A stretch of 64,000 nucleotides of DNA from Metasolibacillus meyeri. Lineage in GTDB: Bacteria > Bacillota > Bacilli > Bacillales_A > Planococcaceae. The DNA lies in assembly GCF_003049505.1 (NCBI RefSeq), contig NZ_PYWN01000098.1:1-64000 (forward strand). Reading direction: 5' to 3'. Of the stretch, positions 1 through 7,758 are shown piece by piece. The translations under genes and the position numbers were made by a program. The notes beneath the pieces are model-generated. The model searched no databases, was not told the origin of the DNA, and saw only the letters and a list, made by a program, of their open reading frames with translations. Each line of letters starts with the position of its first letter. Position 1 is the first letter of the stretch.

Positions 1-51
1 CTTTCAAAGATTTTTTCATTTCTTACTTGACTTTATATAGTTAGTCTTTCA

Positions 52-1236
52 TTAGTTTGTAGGGTGTAAAAATTTCACTGTAGCGGCAAGGAATACATTC
101 ATGCCGATAAGCAATGCCCCTTCATCAATTGTAAATTTTGAGTGGTGATGAGGATAAACAATGCCCTTTGCCTTATTGCCAGCCCCAATATTGAAATAAG
201 TGCCTGGTGCGTACTGTAAGAAAGCAGAAAAATCATCTGCTGCCATATTCGGCTGAATTGTGTAGAGGGCGTCCTCCCCATATAATTCTGTAATCGCTTC
301 TGCTACAAGAGCTGTTATTGCTGCATCATTAACGAGTGGATCATAGCCATAATGATAAGAGAAATCATATGTTGCCCCATGTGCCTCTGTAATACCTTTG
401 ACAATTTGCTCCATTTGTTTACGTATATCCTCACGCAATGCAGGCTGTATACAGCGAACCGTCCCTCCAAGTGTCGCATTTTCAGGAATTACATTATGTG
501 TATAACCAGCATTAAACTGTGTTACAGAAAGCACAAGTGGCTCTGTTGGTTTGACATAGCGTGATACTAAATGCTGTAAATTTGTAACGATTTGTGAGCC
601 AATCGCGATACTATCGATAAATGTGTGTGGTTCCGCAGCATGTCCACCTTTACCATGGATTGTAATATTGAAAATATCTGGTGAAGCGAGCATTGGGCCA
701 ACGATAACTCCGACTTTACCAACTTCAATAGGGGATTGCAAATGCGCTCCAATAATGGCATCGACATTATCCATCACACCGGCAGCAATCATTTCCTTTG
801 CGCCACCTGGCGGCAATTCCTCAGCATGCTGGAAAATAAAGCGAACTTCTCCCGCCAGCTCTGCCTGATGCGCTGATAACACTTTGGCAACACCAAGGAC
901 AGTCGCTGTATGTCCATCATGCCCACAAGCATGCATGGCACCTGCTGTTTGAGAGGTAAATTGTAGATTGGTTTCCTCGTCAATCGGCAATGCGTCAATA
1001 TCAGCTCGAATTGCTAACGTTTGCCCATGCTTTGCCCCAATTAGACGCGCCATCACACTTGTGGGCGTTGGTCGACTAATTTGTAAATGGTGGAAGGTTT
1101 GTAGCACCTTTTCAATATAGTCTGCTGTTTGATGTTCATGAAAAGAAAGCTCAGGGTGTTGATGTAAATACTGGCGCCATGCAATGACTTCCGGTTCAAT
1201 TACTGAGGCTTCATGAAGTAATTTTGTGACTAACAT
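52..1236 (-). CDS. M20 family metallopeptidase/amidohydrolase
   Basis: This 394-residue protein is a zinc-dependent amidohydrolase of the M20D group (hippurate hydrolase / N-acyl-amino-acid amidohydrolase type), which releases an amino acid from an N-acyl or peptide-like substrate. Visible motifs are an HPELSFHE segment near the N-terminus, the metal motif ACGHDGHT near residue 100, EELPPGG near 140 and a GKGGHAAEP dimerisation-domain motif near 195. I place the start at an ATG rather than the upstream in-frame TTG at 1257, because the AAGGGGG ribosome site lies between them. It follows the DinB-like gene by about 20 nt, so the two are probably cotranscribed. The substrate cannot be told from sequence. 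Confidence 0.85.
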   Translation of the reverse strand: MLVTKLLHEASVIEPEVIAWRQYLHQHPELSFHEHQTADYIEKVLQTFHHLQISRPTPTSVMARLIGAKHGQTLAIRADIDALPIDEETNLQFTSQTAGAMHACGHDGHTATVLGVAKVLSAHQAELAGEVRFIFQHAEELPPGGAKEMIAAGVMDNVDAIIGAHLQSPIEVGKVGVIVGPMLASPDIFNITIHGKGGHAAEPHTFIDSIAIGSQIVTNLQHLVSRYVKPTEPLVLSVTQFNAGYTHNVIPENATLGGTVRCIQPALREDIRKQMEQIVKGITEAHGATYDFSYHYGYDPLVNDAAITALVAEAITELYGEDALYTIQPNMAADDFSAFLQYAPGTYFNIGAGNKAKGIVYPHHHSKFTIDEGALLIGMNVFLAATVKFLHPTN

Positions 1237-1257
1237 ATATAAAACAGCCCCCTTCAA

Positions 1258-1734
1258 TTATTTGGCATTAAACTGTGAGCGATTACGTTCGATTTGTGTT
1301 AAATGCTTTTCTACATGCTTACAAATAAAATTATCAATAATATGTGCGACTGAAATAGGCTCATCTTGCTTTAAGCCATATTTTTGCCATTGCTCCTCCG
1401 ATAATTTTGCAAGTAACGTAGCGTTATAATTTGTCAGCGTATCATACGTGGCTAACAGATCAGCTATCTCGCTATTGGAAAATTGTTGCACAGTAACCCA
1501 ATCTTCGTGGGCGAATGTGACAAGCTGTGTGACAGGCTCTGCAATAATTTTGCGAAGGCGATAAGAATTAATAATATTCGAATCAAGCAAATGACCGATA
1601 ATTTCTTGGATACTCCACGCTTGCTCAGTCGGTTTCCATGTTAATAGTTCTTCTGATACAGATTCTGCAACTTGGCGAATGTTTATTGCTGTTTGCTTAT
1701 AATTTTCAATTGATTGTTGTCGATTATTACTCAT
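1258..1734 (-). CDS. DinB-fold family protein
   Basis: This 158-residue protein has the DinB/YfiT-like four-helix-bundle pattern: an N-terminal helix ending in WKPTEQAWSIQEIIGHLLDSN, then HEDW and a C-terminal CKHVEKHLTQIERNR helix. Three histidines (in GHLLDS, near IAHIID and in KHVEKH) are placed as the usual metal triad. Members act as metal-dependent thiol transferases or are uncharacterised. The ATG at 1734 is preferred over TTG at 1740, since AGGAG lies 9 nt upstream of the ATG. It precedes the M20 gene in the same direction. The specific function is unknown. Confidence 0.75.
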   Translation of the reverse strand: MSNNRQQSIENYKQTAINIRQVAESVSEELLTWKPTEQAWSIQEIIGHLLDSNIINSYRLRKIIAEPVTQLVTFAHEDWVTVQQFSNSEIADLLATYDTLTNYNATLLAKLSEEQWQKYGLKQDEPISVAHIIDNFICKHVEKHLTQIERNRSQFNAK

Positions 1735-1756
1735 TTTCAACTACTCCTATTTAGAA

Positions 1757-1781
1757 AAAGAGGGAGTGGATATCCCTCTTT
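1757..1781 (-). terminator. Intrinsic terminator of the binding-protein gene
   Basis: A 9-bp stem (AAAGAGGGA / TCCCTCTTT) has its T-run on the minus strand. It lies just after the minus-strand gene ending at 1787 and separates that gene from the DinB/M20 pair. Confidence 0.75.
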
Positions 1782-1786
1782 AATCA

Positions 1787-2773
1787 TTATTTTAGTACCT
1801 TGTTGATATATGTGTTGTCGTATACTTTACTAATATCTACTTCATCTTTAATTGTGGCTGTATCCAGTAAAATATCGGCAGTTGCCTGCATTGATTTCTC
1901 AACTTCATTTGTTACAGGTGTATTGATGTATTGTGTGTAGTCCACTAATGTTTGAACTAAATCGCCATCCATTTGCTTTAACTCTGCTAATAGCGTAGCG
2001 GTTTCTTCTTTATTTGCATTTACCCAATCCACTGTTTTTTGATAAACACGTAAGTAAGCCTCTGTTAACTCTGGATGCTCTTGAATAAATTGATCGCGAC
2101 CAATCATCACTGCTGGTGCAACGATCCCCATTGTTTCTACACTTTCTAAAATGCGTGCACGATCTGCTTGAATTTCTGTTGTGACATAAGGGTCCCAAAT
2201 GCCCCAAGCATCTACTTTGTCTGTTGTAAAGGCAGAGTAGCCTTCATCTGGCTGAAGCTCTACAAGCTTGACGTCTGCTAGTGTTAAATTATTTGCTTCT
2301 AATGCTTTAATTAAGAAAATATGTGCTGATGAGCCTTTTGCAATGGCGATTGTTTTTCCTTTTAAGTCAGCGATTGATTGAATTGGGCTATCTTTTTTGA
2401 CGATAACACTGTTTTGATTTCCTTGTAAGCCAATTGTTGAAATCACTGTAAAAGGCATATTCGCTGCTTTACCTGTTACCACCGTGCCATCTCCAATAAA
2501 TGAAAAATCTACGCGATTTGAAACAAGACCTTCTAGCAACGGTACACTGCTTTGGAAATCGTGCCACTCTACCTTCGCATTTAATTTTTCGAATTCTTCC
2601 TCAAACCAGCCTTTTTCTTTAGCAACAGCTAATAAAGTCAGCCCTCCATTTAAGGCGATATTCACGGTTACTTCCTCTTCTTTGTTGGCATCCTTGCCAC
2701 ATGCGGCTAATAGCAATGCAACAGTTACAAGTAATAAAAAGCTAGATTTAAATTTTTTGATTACTTTGTTCAT
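1787..2773 (-). CDS. ABC transporter substrate-binding lipoprotein, NMT1/SsuA-like
   Basis: This 328-residue lipoprotein has a basic N-terminus, a hydrophobic stretch and an LLLAAC lipobox with the lipidated Cys near residue 25. The body resembles SsuA/TauA/NMT1 periplasmic-binding folds: NGGLTLLAVAKEKGWFEEEF, then FSFIGDGTVV, KGKTIAIAKGSSAH and DAWGIWDPY. Such proteins deliver sulfonates, nitrate, taurine or thiamine precursors to an ABC importer. No permease or ATPase gene is adjacent, so the partner must be elsewhere. A LysR gene is transcribed divergently across a spacer with an inverted repeat, suggesting that it controls this gene. A GGAG site precedes the ATG. The ligand is unknown. 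Confidence 0.85.
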   Translation of the reverse strand: MNKVIKKFKSSFLLLVTVALLLAACGKDANKEEEVTVNIALNGGLTLLAVAKEKGWFEEEFEKLNAKVEWHDFQSSVPLLEGLVSNRVDFSFIGDGTVVTGKAANMPFTVISTIGLQGNQNSVIVKKDSPIQSIADLKGKTIAIAKGSSAHIFLIKALEANNLTLADVKLVELQPDEGYSAFTTDKVDAWGIWDPYVTTEIQADRARILESVETMGIVAPAVMIGRDQFIQEHPELTEAYLRVYQKTVDWVNANKEETATLLAELKQMDGDLVQTLVDYTQYINTPVTNEVEKSMQATADILLDTATIKDEVDISKVYDNTYINKVLK

Positions 2774-2848
2774 AGTAAATCTCCATCCCCTTTAATAATG
2801 TTGTTTTGTGTAAAATATATGTGAAGCTATATTGGTAGTTTATTATTT

Positions 2849-2874
2849 CATAGTAAATTAGTAAAGATACTATG
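2849..2874. promoter_or_regulatory. Inverted repeat between binding-protein gene and LysR gene
   Basis: CATAGT and ACTATG arms are separated by 14 nt in the 144-nt divergent spacer. The position suits a LysR-family operator, but the arms are AT-rich and short, so this is an inference. Confidence 0.4.
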
Positions 2875-2917
2875 TTTTATGTTAATATAACTATAGGTTA
2901 TGGTTGGAGGGTTTTAT

Positions 2918-3826
2918 ATGAATATTGAACAGTTTGAATATATTAATGCTATTGCCAAAACAGGCTCTATTTCAGCTGCTGCTGAGCAGTTACATGTTAG
3001 CCAAGCAGCAATTAGTAAATCTGTAGCGCGCCTTGAAGAGGAACTTGGGTTCAAGCTCTTTAAGCGCTCACGTACAGGAACAGCAGTAACACCAAGGGGT
3101 GCGATTGTCATTGAAAAGGCTTATCGTATTTTAATGACTATTGAAGAAATTAAAGAAGAGGCACAAATTGAAAAGCAAATGCTTGATGGGGAGGTACGTT
3201 TTTCCATTGGACCGAATTTTATGGCTGTTTTGACGAAATCGATTATTACTTTTAAGCAGGCACATCCAAATGTCGAGTTGACGATTATGAGTAAAAGTAC
3301 AGAGGACGTGCTAGAGGATTTAAATGAGGATCGTGCTGATTTAGGACTTATTTATTTATATGAGCAAAATGAGGAACTAATGAAGGAGCTAGTCATCCAT
3401 AAAATTATGGATTCAAGAATGGTTGTATGCACGGGAAAGGGGACACCTTTAGCTTCTAAAAAAAGTGTGACACCACAGGAGCTATTATCCTATCCATTTG
3501 TCAATATTGATGGAAAGTTTTCTAATTGGTATTTAGAGGATTTTAACAATAAATACGGTCCAGTTCAGCTAATTTTCAAATCAAATAATATCGAGCTGTT
3601 AAAGCGAACGATTGCGCAGGATATGGCGATTGGTATTTTTATTGAATATAGCATGTTGAATGACCCATTTGTACAAAATGGTGATATTGCGATTGTGCCA
3701 TTAATCGATCATGAACCGAAGCATATTACGTTAGGTTGGGCCATCTCAGTGCACAAGCATTTCTCCATCGCTCAAAAGGAGTTTATTAAACATTTATTGC
3801 ATGAATACCATAATTTAAATGTTTGA
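2918..3826 (+). CDS. LysR family transcriptional regulator
   Basis: This 302-residue regulator has an N-terminal winged helix-turn-helix (MNIEQFEYINAIAKTGSISA, then AAEQLHVSQAAISKSVARLE, residues 1-60) and a C-terminal periplasmic-binding-like effector domain that includes GEVRFSIGPNF and DRADLGLIYLY. The start at 2918 follows a TTGGAGG site; the in-frame ATG at 2900 has none and would put the ribosome site inside the gene. It is divergent from the NMT1-type binding protein, its most likely target. The effector is unknown. Confidence 0.9.
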   Translation: MNIEQFEYINAIAKTGSISAAAEQLHVSQAAISKSVARLEEELGFKLFKRSRTGTAVTPRGAIVIEKAYRILMTIEEIKEEAQIEKQMLDGEVRFSIGPNFMAVLTKSIITFKQAHPNVELTIMSKSTEDVLEDLNEDRADLGLIYLYEQNEELMKELVIHKIMDSRMVVCTGKGTPLASKKSVTPQELLSYPFVNIDGKFSNWYLEDFNNKYGPVQLIFKSNNIELLKRTIAQDMAIGIFIEYSMLNDPFVQNGDIAIVPLIDHEPKHITLGWAISVHKHFSIAQKEFIKHLLHEYHNLNV

Positions 3827-3979
3827 GTGCTATGCTGTTTGGATGAAGAAGGTATGTTTCATGAAACAGAATGGGATGGAAACAAAGGTGTTATTTTCCG
3901 TTCGAAAAAATATGACCCCCGTAATCAAGGAGGGCAACTTGTTTTTCCATCACTTATAGTGGATGCGGTGAAATATTAG
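3827..3979 (+). pseudogene. Unidentified open frame following the LysR stop, possible gene remnant
   Basis: Directly after the LysR TGA, the same frame stays open for 50 codons (beginning VLCCLDEEGMFHETEWDG, ending FPSLIVDAVKY) before a TAG. The composition (GMFHETEWDG, RSKKYDPRNQGG) looks like real protein rather than random AT-rich DNA. There is no ribosome site or convincing start codon. I do not recognise the family. It may be the tail of a decayed gene or a readthrough extension; the former seems likelier. Confidence 0.35.
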
Positions 3980-4062
3980 ATTAGAGATTTATTCATTAGC
4001 AACAAACGGTTGCTTTCTGTGTCGAAACGTTTCAGATAAAATAGAGGTGAGGTGAGGATAAT

Positions 4063-4518
4063 ATGGAGACGGCAGAAATTATTAAAGAAATAAGGAATAA
4101 AAATCAGTTATCACAAGGGGATTTTTCAGAAATTCTTTGTGTAACACGTCAAGCAGTTTCCAGATGGGAAACAGGAAAAACGACACCGAATTATGAAACA
4201 TTAAAGACGATTTCCGAGAAATTTAACGTTACAATCAATACTTTGCTTGGTTCACCGAAAAGCTTGATATGTCAATGCTGTGGTATGTATCTTCAGAGCG
4301 ATGATGTTGTAAGTAAGGAATTGGATAAGCATTTTAATGAAGATTATTGTAAGTGGTGTTATGTGGATGGTGAGCATCAATATAAAACGCTGGAAGAGAT
4401 GTTAGACTTTCTAGTTCCTCTTTTAGTAGAAGAGCGTCAACAAGCGCCAGAAGTGGTTCGTCAGCAGTTAGAGAGTTTTCTGCCCACGCTTAAGCAATGG
4501 AAAAATAAAGAAGCATAA
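4063..4518 (+). CDS. XRE-type HTH regulator with C-terminal zinc ribbon
   Basis: This 151-residue protein has a Cro/CI-type helix-turn-helix (residues 5-60; LSQGDFSEILCVTRQAVSRW, then ETGKTTPNYETL) joined to a putative zinc ribbon. CQCCGMYL near residue 69 and YCKWCY near 98 supply two pairs of cysteines. It ends in a helical tail. This architecture is a DNA-binding repressor with a zinc-ribbon domain seen in Firmicutes; the target is unknown. An AGGTGAGG site lies upstream of the ATG. It stands alone, with a strong terminator just after the stop. Confidence 0.8.
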   Translation: METAEIIKEIRNKNQLSQGDFSEILCVTRQAVSRWETGKTTPNYETLKTISEKFNVTINTLLGSPKSLICQCCGMYLQSDDVVSKELDKHFNEDYCKWCYVDGEHQYKTLEEMLDFLVPLLVEERQQAPEVVRQQLESFLPTLKQWKNKEA

Positions 4519-4520
4519 GA

Positions 4521-4562
4521 AAAGCCCTTGTCATCCAAATGTGATTGATGATAAGGGCTTTG
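4521..4562 (+). terminator. Intrinsic terminator after the HTH/zinc-ribbon gene
   Basis: A 15-bp stem (AAAGCCCTTGTCATC paired with GATGATAAGGGCTTT, one G-T pair) begins 3 nt after the stop codon and is followed by a T-containing tract. Confidence 0.85.
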
Positions 4563-4565
4563 TAT

Positions 4566-4640
4566 TTTATCCCGTTTTCACAGGATGTGCTGAGCTGGTG
4601 TTCCTTTATTACCAAATTGAAGGTTCACTTTATTTTTTCT
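4566..4640 (-). repeat. Stop-proximal dispersed element, copy 1
   Basis: Read on the minus strand, this stretch holds AAAATAAAGTGAACCTTCAA at the stop codon of the lipoprotein gene, then AAAGGAACAC and CCTGTGAAAACG. The same three blocks in the same order occur after yuzB at 25333-25392. A shorter form, AATAAAGTGAAACTTC, follows the stop of the gene at 39991. Confidence 0.6.
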
Positions 4641-5400
4641 CACTAAATGTATGAAGCCAGTTTAAAGTATCTTCATTAAAATCATTTAATGTAAAGACGA
4701 TTTCCTGTTGTGCCCACTTCACAAATGTTCTTGTTTCATCATCTGCATAAAAATGCATTTGTCCTATGATTTGTGGGCGAGGGTAGTAGCCACTTCCCGT
4801 ACCATTTGTGATTTCACTAACTAAATCTTTTTCTTTAATCCAATCGACAAGCTCTTGCTCAGATTTTTCCATAGAATAAGCAAAAACGTACCATCCATGG
4901 CTGTCTGCCCAGTTGACGACACTTTCATCACCAGCAATGAATGGATAAATTAATTCAGGACCTGCATCTGCTACATAATCATCATGTAATGTAAGCTGCA
5001 CCTTGATGTCATCATCTGCTTTGAATTCATCCTCATAGCGCGTAACGGTTAATTGACCGATATAGTAGCCATCTGTTATGTTCTGTGCATCGAGCATTAC
5101 TTCTTCATCAAATTCATAAAACTCGAAAGTCATTTCACTTTCTTTAGCTGTTGTTTTAGCCGTTAAAAACTTACCTTCTGTTACAGGTAGATTTGTCGGT
5201 AGCTGTACTTGCCAATCAGTTGGGATAGCAGATTGAAAATCAGCATATTGATTTTTTTCTTCATCAACTTGATGATTTGTTTCGTTCCTATGGTTGTTTG
5301 TTTTATCAACGGGTTCTTTATTTGGCTCCCCATTCGAGTTATTGCTACAAGCTGCAAGTAATAAGGCACATGTCAAAATTAGTACAAGCTTTTTCATCAT
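4630..5400 (-). CDS. Uncharacterised lipoprotein
   Basis: This 256-residue protein has a lipobox (LLLAACSNNS, Cys near residue 18), then a charged low-complexity linker rich in Asn, Glu and Lys, and a soluble domain of about 200 residues rich in acidic residues. I recognise no family. An AGGAGG site lies 5 nt upstream of the first of two tandem ATG codons. It is transcribed with the upstream lipoprotein gene, 13 nt apart. A role at the outer face of the membrane is inferred from the lipobox only. Confidence 0.75.
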   Translation of the reverse strand: MMKKLVLILTCALLLAACSNNSNGEPNKEPVDKTNNHRNETNHQVDEEKNQYADFQSAIPTDWQVQLPTNLPVTEGKFLTAKTTAKESEMTFEFYEFDEEVMLDAQNITDGYYIGQLTVTRYEDEFKADDDIKVQLTLHDDYVADAGPELIYPFIAGDESVVNWADSHGWYVFAYSMEKSEQELVDWIKEKDLVSEITNGTGSGYYPRPQIIGQMHFYADDETRTFVKWAQQEIVFTLNDFNEDTLNWLHTFSEKK

Positions 5401-5413
5401 GATTTCCTCCTAT

Positions 5414-6193
5414 TTATTTAGGGCTTGGAATGTTCACAGGCTCTCCCCATTGTATAAATGTATTGCTCGTCGTATCAGATATGCCACTAATTGTTGCTGT
5501 TGCAATGTAATAGGCACCTAAATAATTATTTGTAACCCAAAGTTGCACATCTGTGAGTACAGCACCACCAAGGTGAATTGGCCCTTCTGGTGCAAGATGC
5601 CATGCTGTATCGACGAAGGCGTCTGCATCGGGCACAGGGCCTTGCTCGATAACATGCCATGTAGGGGATTGTGCAAAGTTTTCAGCAATGACTAAGGGAT
5701 GACCTAAAATGCGTGTTAATTTTACGACATTTGATGCAATGACTTCTTCCCCGTCACTTGGCTCATCTGTTTCCTCAATCCATCCTCTGTCAGGGATATT
5801 CATCCATCCTGTATCGCCATCAATGATGACTGAGCTATCTTCACTTTCAACGTACATTGAAAAATCAGGATTCCACTCGAAATCTACCTTTGAAGTACCA
5901 GTTGATGAGATGACTTTGTGTGAGCCACTACCTGCTGCGAGCATGGCATCTCCCATACAGGCTGCTAGCTTTTTCCCTTCAATCACTGCTTCTTTTGCAA
6001 ATAATAGACCTTCACAAGAAGCAGGAAAAGTCGGCGTAGCAATGGTTTCCTCTTCCTCGATATCCTCTTCATAAGTGGCTGTTTCTTGTTCATTTTCTGT
6101 TTCGGTAGGGTTTGGCGCACTTTCTTCCTGTGGTGCACTACCGCAGGCTGCTAGTAACATCATGCAAAAGAGTAGTCCGAAAAGTCTTTTCAC
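5414..6193 (-). CDS. Uncharacterised lipoprotein
   Basis: This 259-residue lipoprotein starts at a GTG, because AGGAGGG lies 9 nt upstream of it; the longer frame to 6241 would swallow the ribosome site. The signal sequence KRLFGLLFCMMLLAACGS ends in a clear lipobox. A Glu/Thr-rich linker precedes a domain with CEGLLFAKEAVIEGKKLAAC and DFEWNPDFSMYVESED segments. The predicted strand-rich fold with membrane-anchored topology recalls LolA/LppX-like lipoproteins, but I cannot assign a family. It is the first gene of a two-lipoprotein operon. Confidence 0.75.
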   Translation of the reverse strand: MKRLFGLLFCMMLLAACGSAPQEESAPNPTETENEQETATYEEDIEEEETIATPTFPASCEGLLFAKEAVIEGKKLAACMGDAMLAAGSGSHKVISSTGTSKVDFEWNPDFSMYVESEDSSVIIDGDTGWMNIPDRGWIEETDEPSDGEEVIASNVVKLTRILGHPLVIAENFAQSPTWHVIEQGPVPDADAFVDTAWHLAPEGPIHLGGAVLTDVQLWVTNNYLGAYYIATATISGISDTTSNTFIQWGEPVNIPSPK

Positions 6194-6296
6194 TGTAAAA
6201 TGCCCTCCTATATTGAAAATTTTGAAAACTAATCCGTACAAAATAATAGTAATCCATTGTATAATGCGTTACAAGAACGACAAAATAAGGCTTATC

Positions 6297-6510
6297 ATAA
6301 TTCAGCAATGATTTTGTACCGAAAGTGTAGCGTCAGGCACAGAAAACTCCTACCTTCACAGATGAATGCTTCATTTGCCTTTTATTCAGAGGGTGTCTAA
6401 ACGCCCGCTGAATCATGATAAAGCCTCCGGCGGATGTCACAGATTTTGAAGGGGAAATTTTCGAGCAAGCTCGAAAAAATCTGGACGCAATTACGCCGAG
6501 GCGTAATTGA
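6297..6510 (+). repeat. Dispersed two-hairpin intergenic repeat, copy 1
   Basis: This fills most of the 418-nt gap between the lipoprotein and epimerase genes. The head contains CAATGATTTTGT, CGAAAGT and AGCGTCAG. The tail contains two near-perfect stem-loops: TTTTCGAGC/GCTCGAAAA at 6458-6478 and CAATTACGCC/GGCGTAATTG at 6488-6509, joined by ATCTGGACG. Copies occur at 60558-60690 (complete) and 12112-12250 (degraded tail). No open frame of note is present. Confidence 0.75.
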
Positions 6511-6564
6511 TTTAAGCATAAAATGGGATTTTATAGCGAAATCTACCTATATAAAGTATAATGC

Positions 6565-6610
6565 AAAAAGCCATCGGAAAAGCCTTGTACAAGCACTTTT
6601 CCAATGACTT
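6565..6610 (-). terminator. Intrinsic terminator of the epimerase gene
   Basis: On the minus strand, AAGTCATTGGAAAAG pairs with CTTTTCCGATGGCTT across a 13-nt loop, followed by a T-run, immediately after the stop of the minus-strand epimerase gene. Confidence 0.75.
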
Positions 6611-6611
6611 C

Positions 6612-7721
6612 TTAGCATATAATACTTTGTTTCACAGTTAGCTTAGTAAGCGTGTTTTCATCAACATCAACGCCTAATCCTGCTTGACCATTTAAGCGAA
6701 TAAATGGAATCTCAAATTGCAAATTACCAATGTCCTCGCTATATTTTAATGGGCCTGTTAGCTCCACACTCGTCATCGACTTTTTAGAAAAGGCAACATG
6801 ATAGCCTGCTGCGGAGCCGACAGATGATTCCACCATCGAGCCAACTTGACATTCGATATTTGCCATTTCTGCCATAATTGCCAGTTTATTAGCTTTGTAA
6901 ATGCCGCCACACTTCATAAGCTTAATATTTACTTTATGTGCCGCTTGCTTTTGAATAATTGTACGCATTTCTGCAATGCCAACAAGCCCTTCATCAATCA
7001 TGACAGGCGTTGTTGTTTTTTGTTTAATTTCAACCATACCGTCAATATCATGTGCTACAATTGGTTGCTCAATCCAATCGAGGTGACAATTTTCAAGAAG
7101 TGCAAGCGCCTGCAATGCAGTGGCGCTATTTTTCCAGCCTTGGTTGACATCGACACGAATCGCGATTTCAGGACCGACAGCTTCTCTTACTGCTTGAATG
7201 CGTTTGACATCTTCCAGCATTTTTGCGCCAACTTTTAGTTTGAATGAACGATAGCCTTCTTCTACTTTATTGAGAGCCTCTTGTGCCATGACAGCAGGCT
7301 CTTGAATGCTTAACACATGCGTAATTGGAAATTCTTCATGGAAACGTCCACCGAGCAAATCATAAACAGGCATATTTAAGGATTTGGCAGCAGCATCATA
7401 GCAAGCGATATCGAGCGCTGCTTTGGCAGTTGGTGCAGCTAGAATAGCACGATCCATAACGTCATGAATTGCTTCCATATGAAGTGGGTTCATACCGATT
7501 AAACGTGGTGCTAAAATTTTCTCGATAATTTCAAATGCGCCATACATGCTTTCACCAGTCACATGCTCATCTGCTATACCTTCACCGTAGCCGATAACAC
7601 CATTATCTAAAGTCAATTTGACGATTAAGGAAGGCATCGTATAATAAGTAGCATAGCTAATAATAAATGGCTCCTTTAGTGGAAGCTCAATAGCAAATAG
7701 TTCAATTTTTTCAATTTTCAT
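6612..7721 (-). CDS. Dipeptide epimerase, enolase superfamily (MR/MLE group)
   Basis: This 369-residue enzyme belongs to the mandelate racemase/muconate-lactonizing branch of the enolase superfamily and most resembles L-Ala-D/L-Glu epimerases (YkfB/YcjG). Visible landmarks are the FKLKVG catalytic-lysine motif near residue 160, metal ligands in RVDVNQGW, IEQP and MIDEG, and the second-lysine region KLMKCGG. Known members epimerise cell-wall-derived dipeptides, allowing murein peptide recycling. The ATG at 7721 is chosen because AAAGG lies 9 nt upstream; the in-frame ATG at 7730 sits too close to it. It is divergent from a regulator-like gene, with only 37 nt between starts. Substrate specificity is inferred. 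Confidence 0.85.
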   Translation of the reverse strand: MKIEKIELFAIELPLKEPFIISYATYYTMPSLIVKLTLDNGVIGYGEGIADEHVTGESMYGAFEIIEKILAPRLIGMNPLHMEAIHDVMDRAILAAPTAKAALDIACYDAAAKSLNMPVYDLLGGRFHEEFPITHVLSIQEPAVMAQEALNKVEEGYRSFKLKVGAKMLEDVKRIQAVREAVGPEIAIRVDVNQGWKNSATALQALALLENCHLDWIEQPIVAHDIDGMVEIKQKTTTPVMIDEGLVGIAEMRTIIQKQAAHKVNIKLMKCGGIYKANKLAIMAEMANIECQVGSMVESSVGSAAGYHVAFSKKSMTSVELTGPLKYSEDIGNLQFEIPFIRLNGQAGLGVDVDENTLTKLTVKQSIIC

Positions 7722-7758
7722 GTCATACATCCTTTCTTTAATAGGGGGTTTTCTTTTT

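Noticed and set aside
103-900. Open frames on the opposite strand inside the first M20 gene
   Set aside because: Shadow frames of a well-supported gene, without ribosome sites or recognisable motifs. The same holds for opposite-strand frames in nrdE, yumB, pepA, cstA and mrpA.
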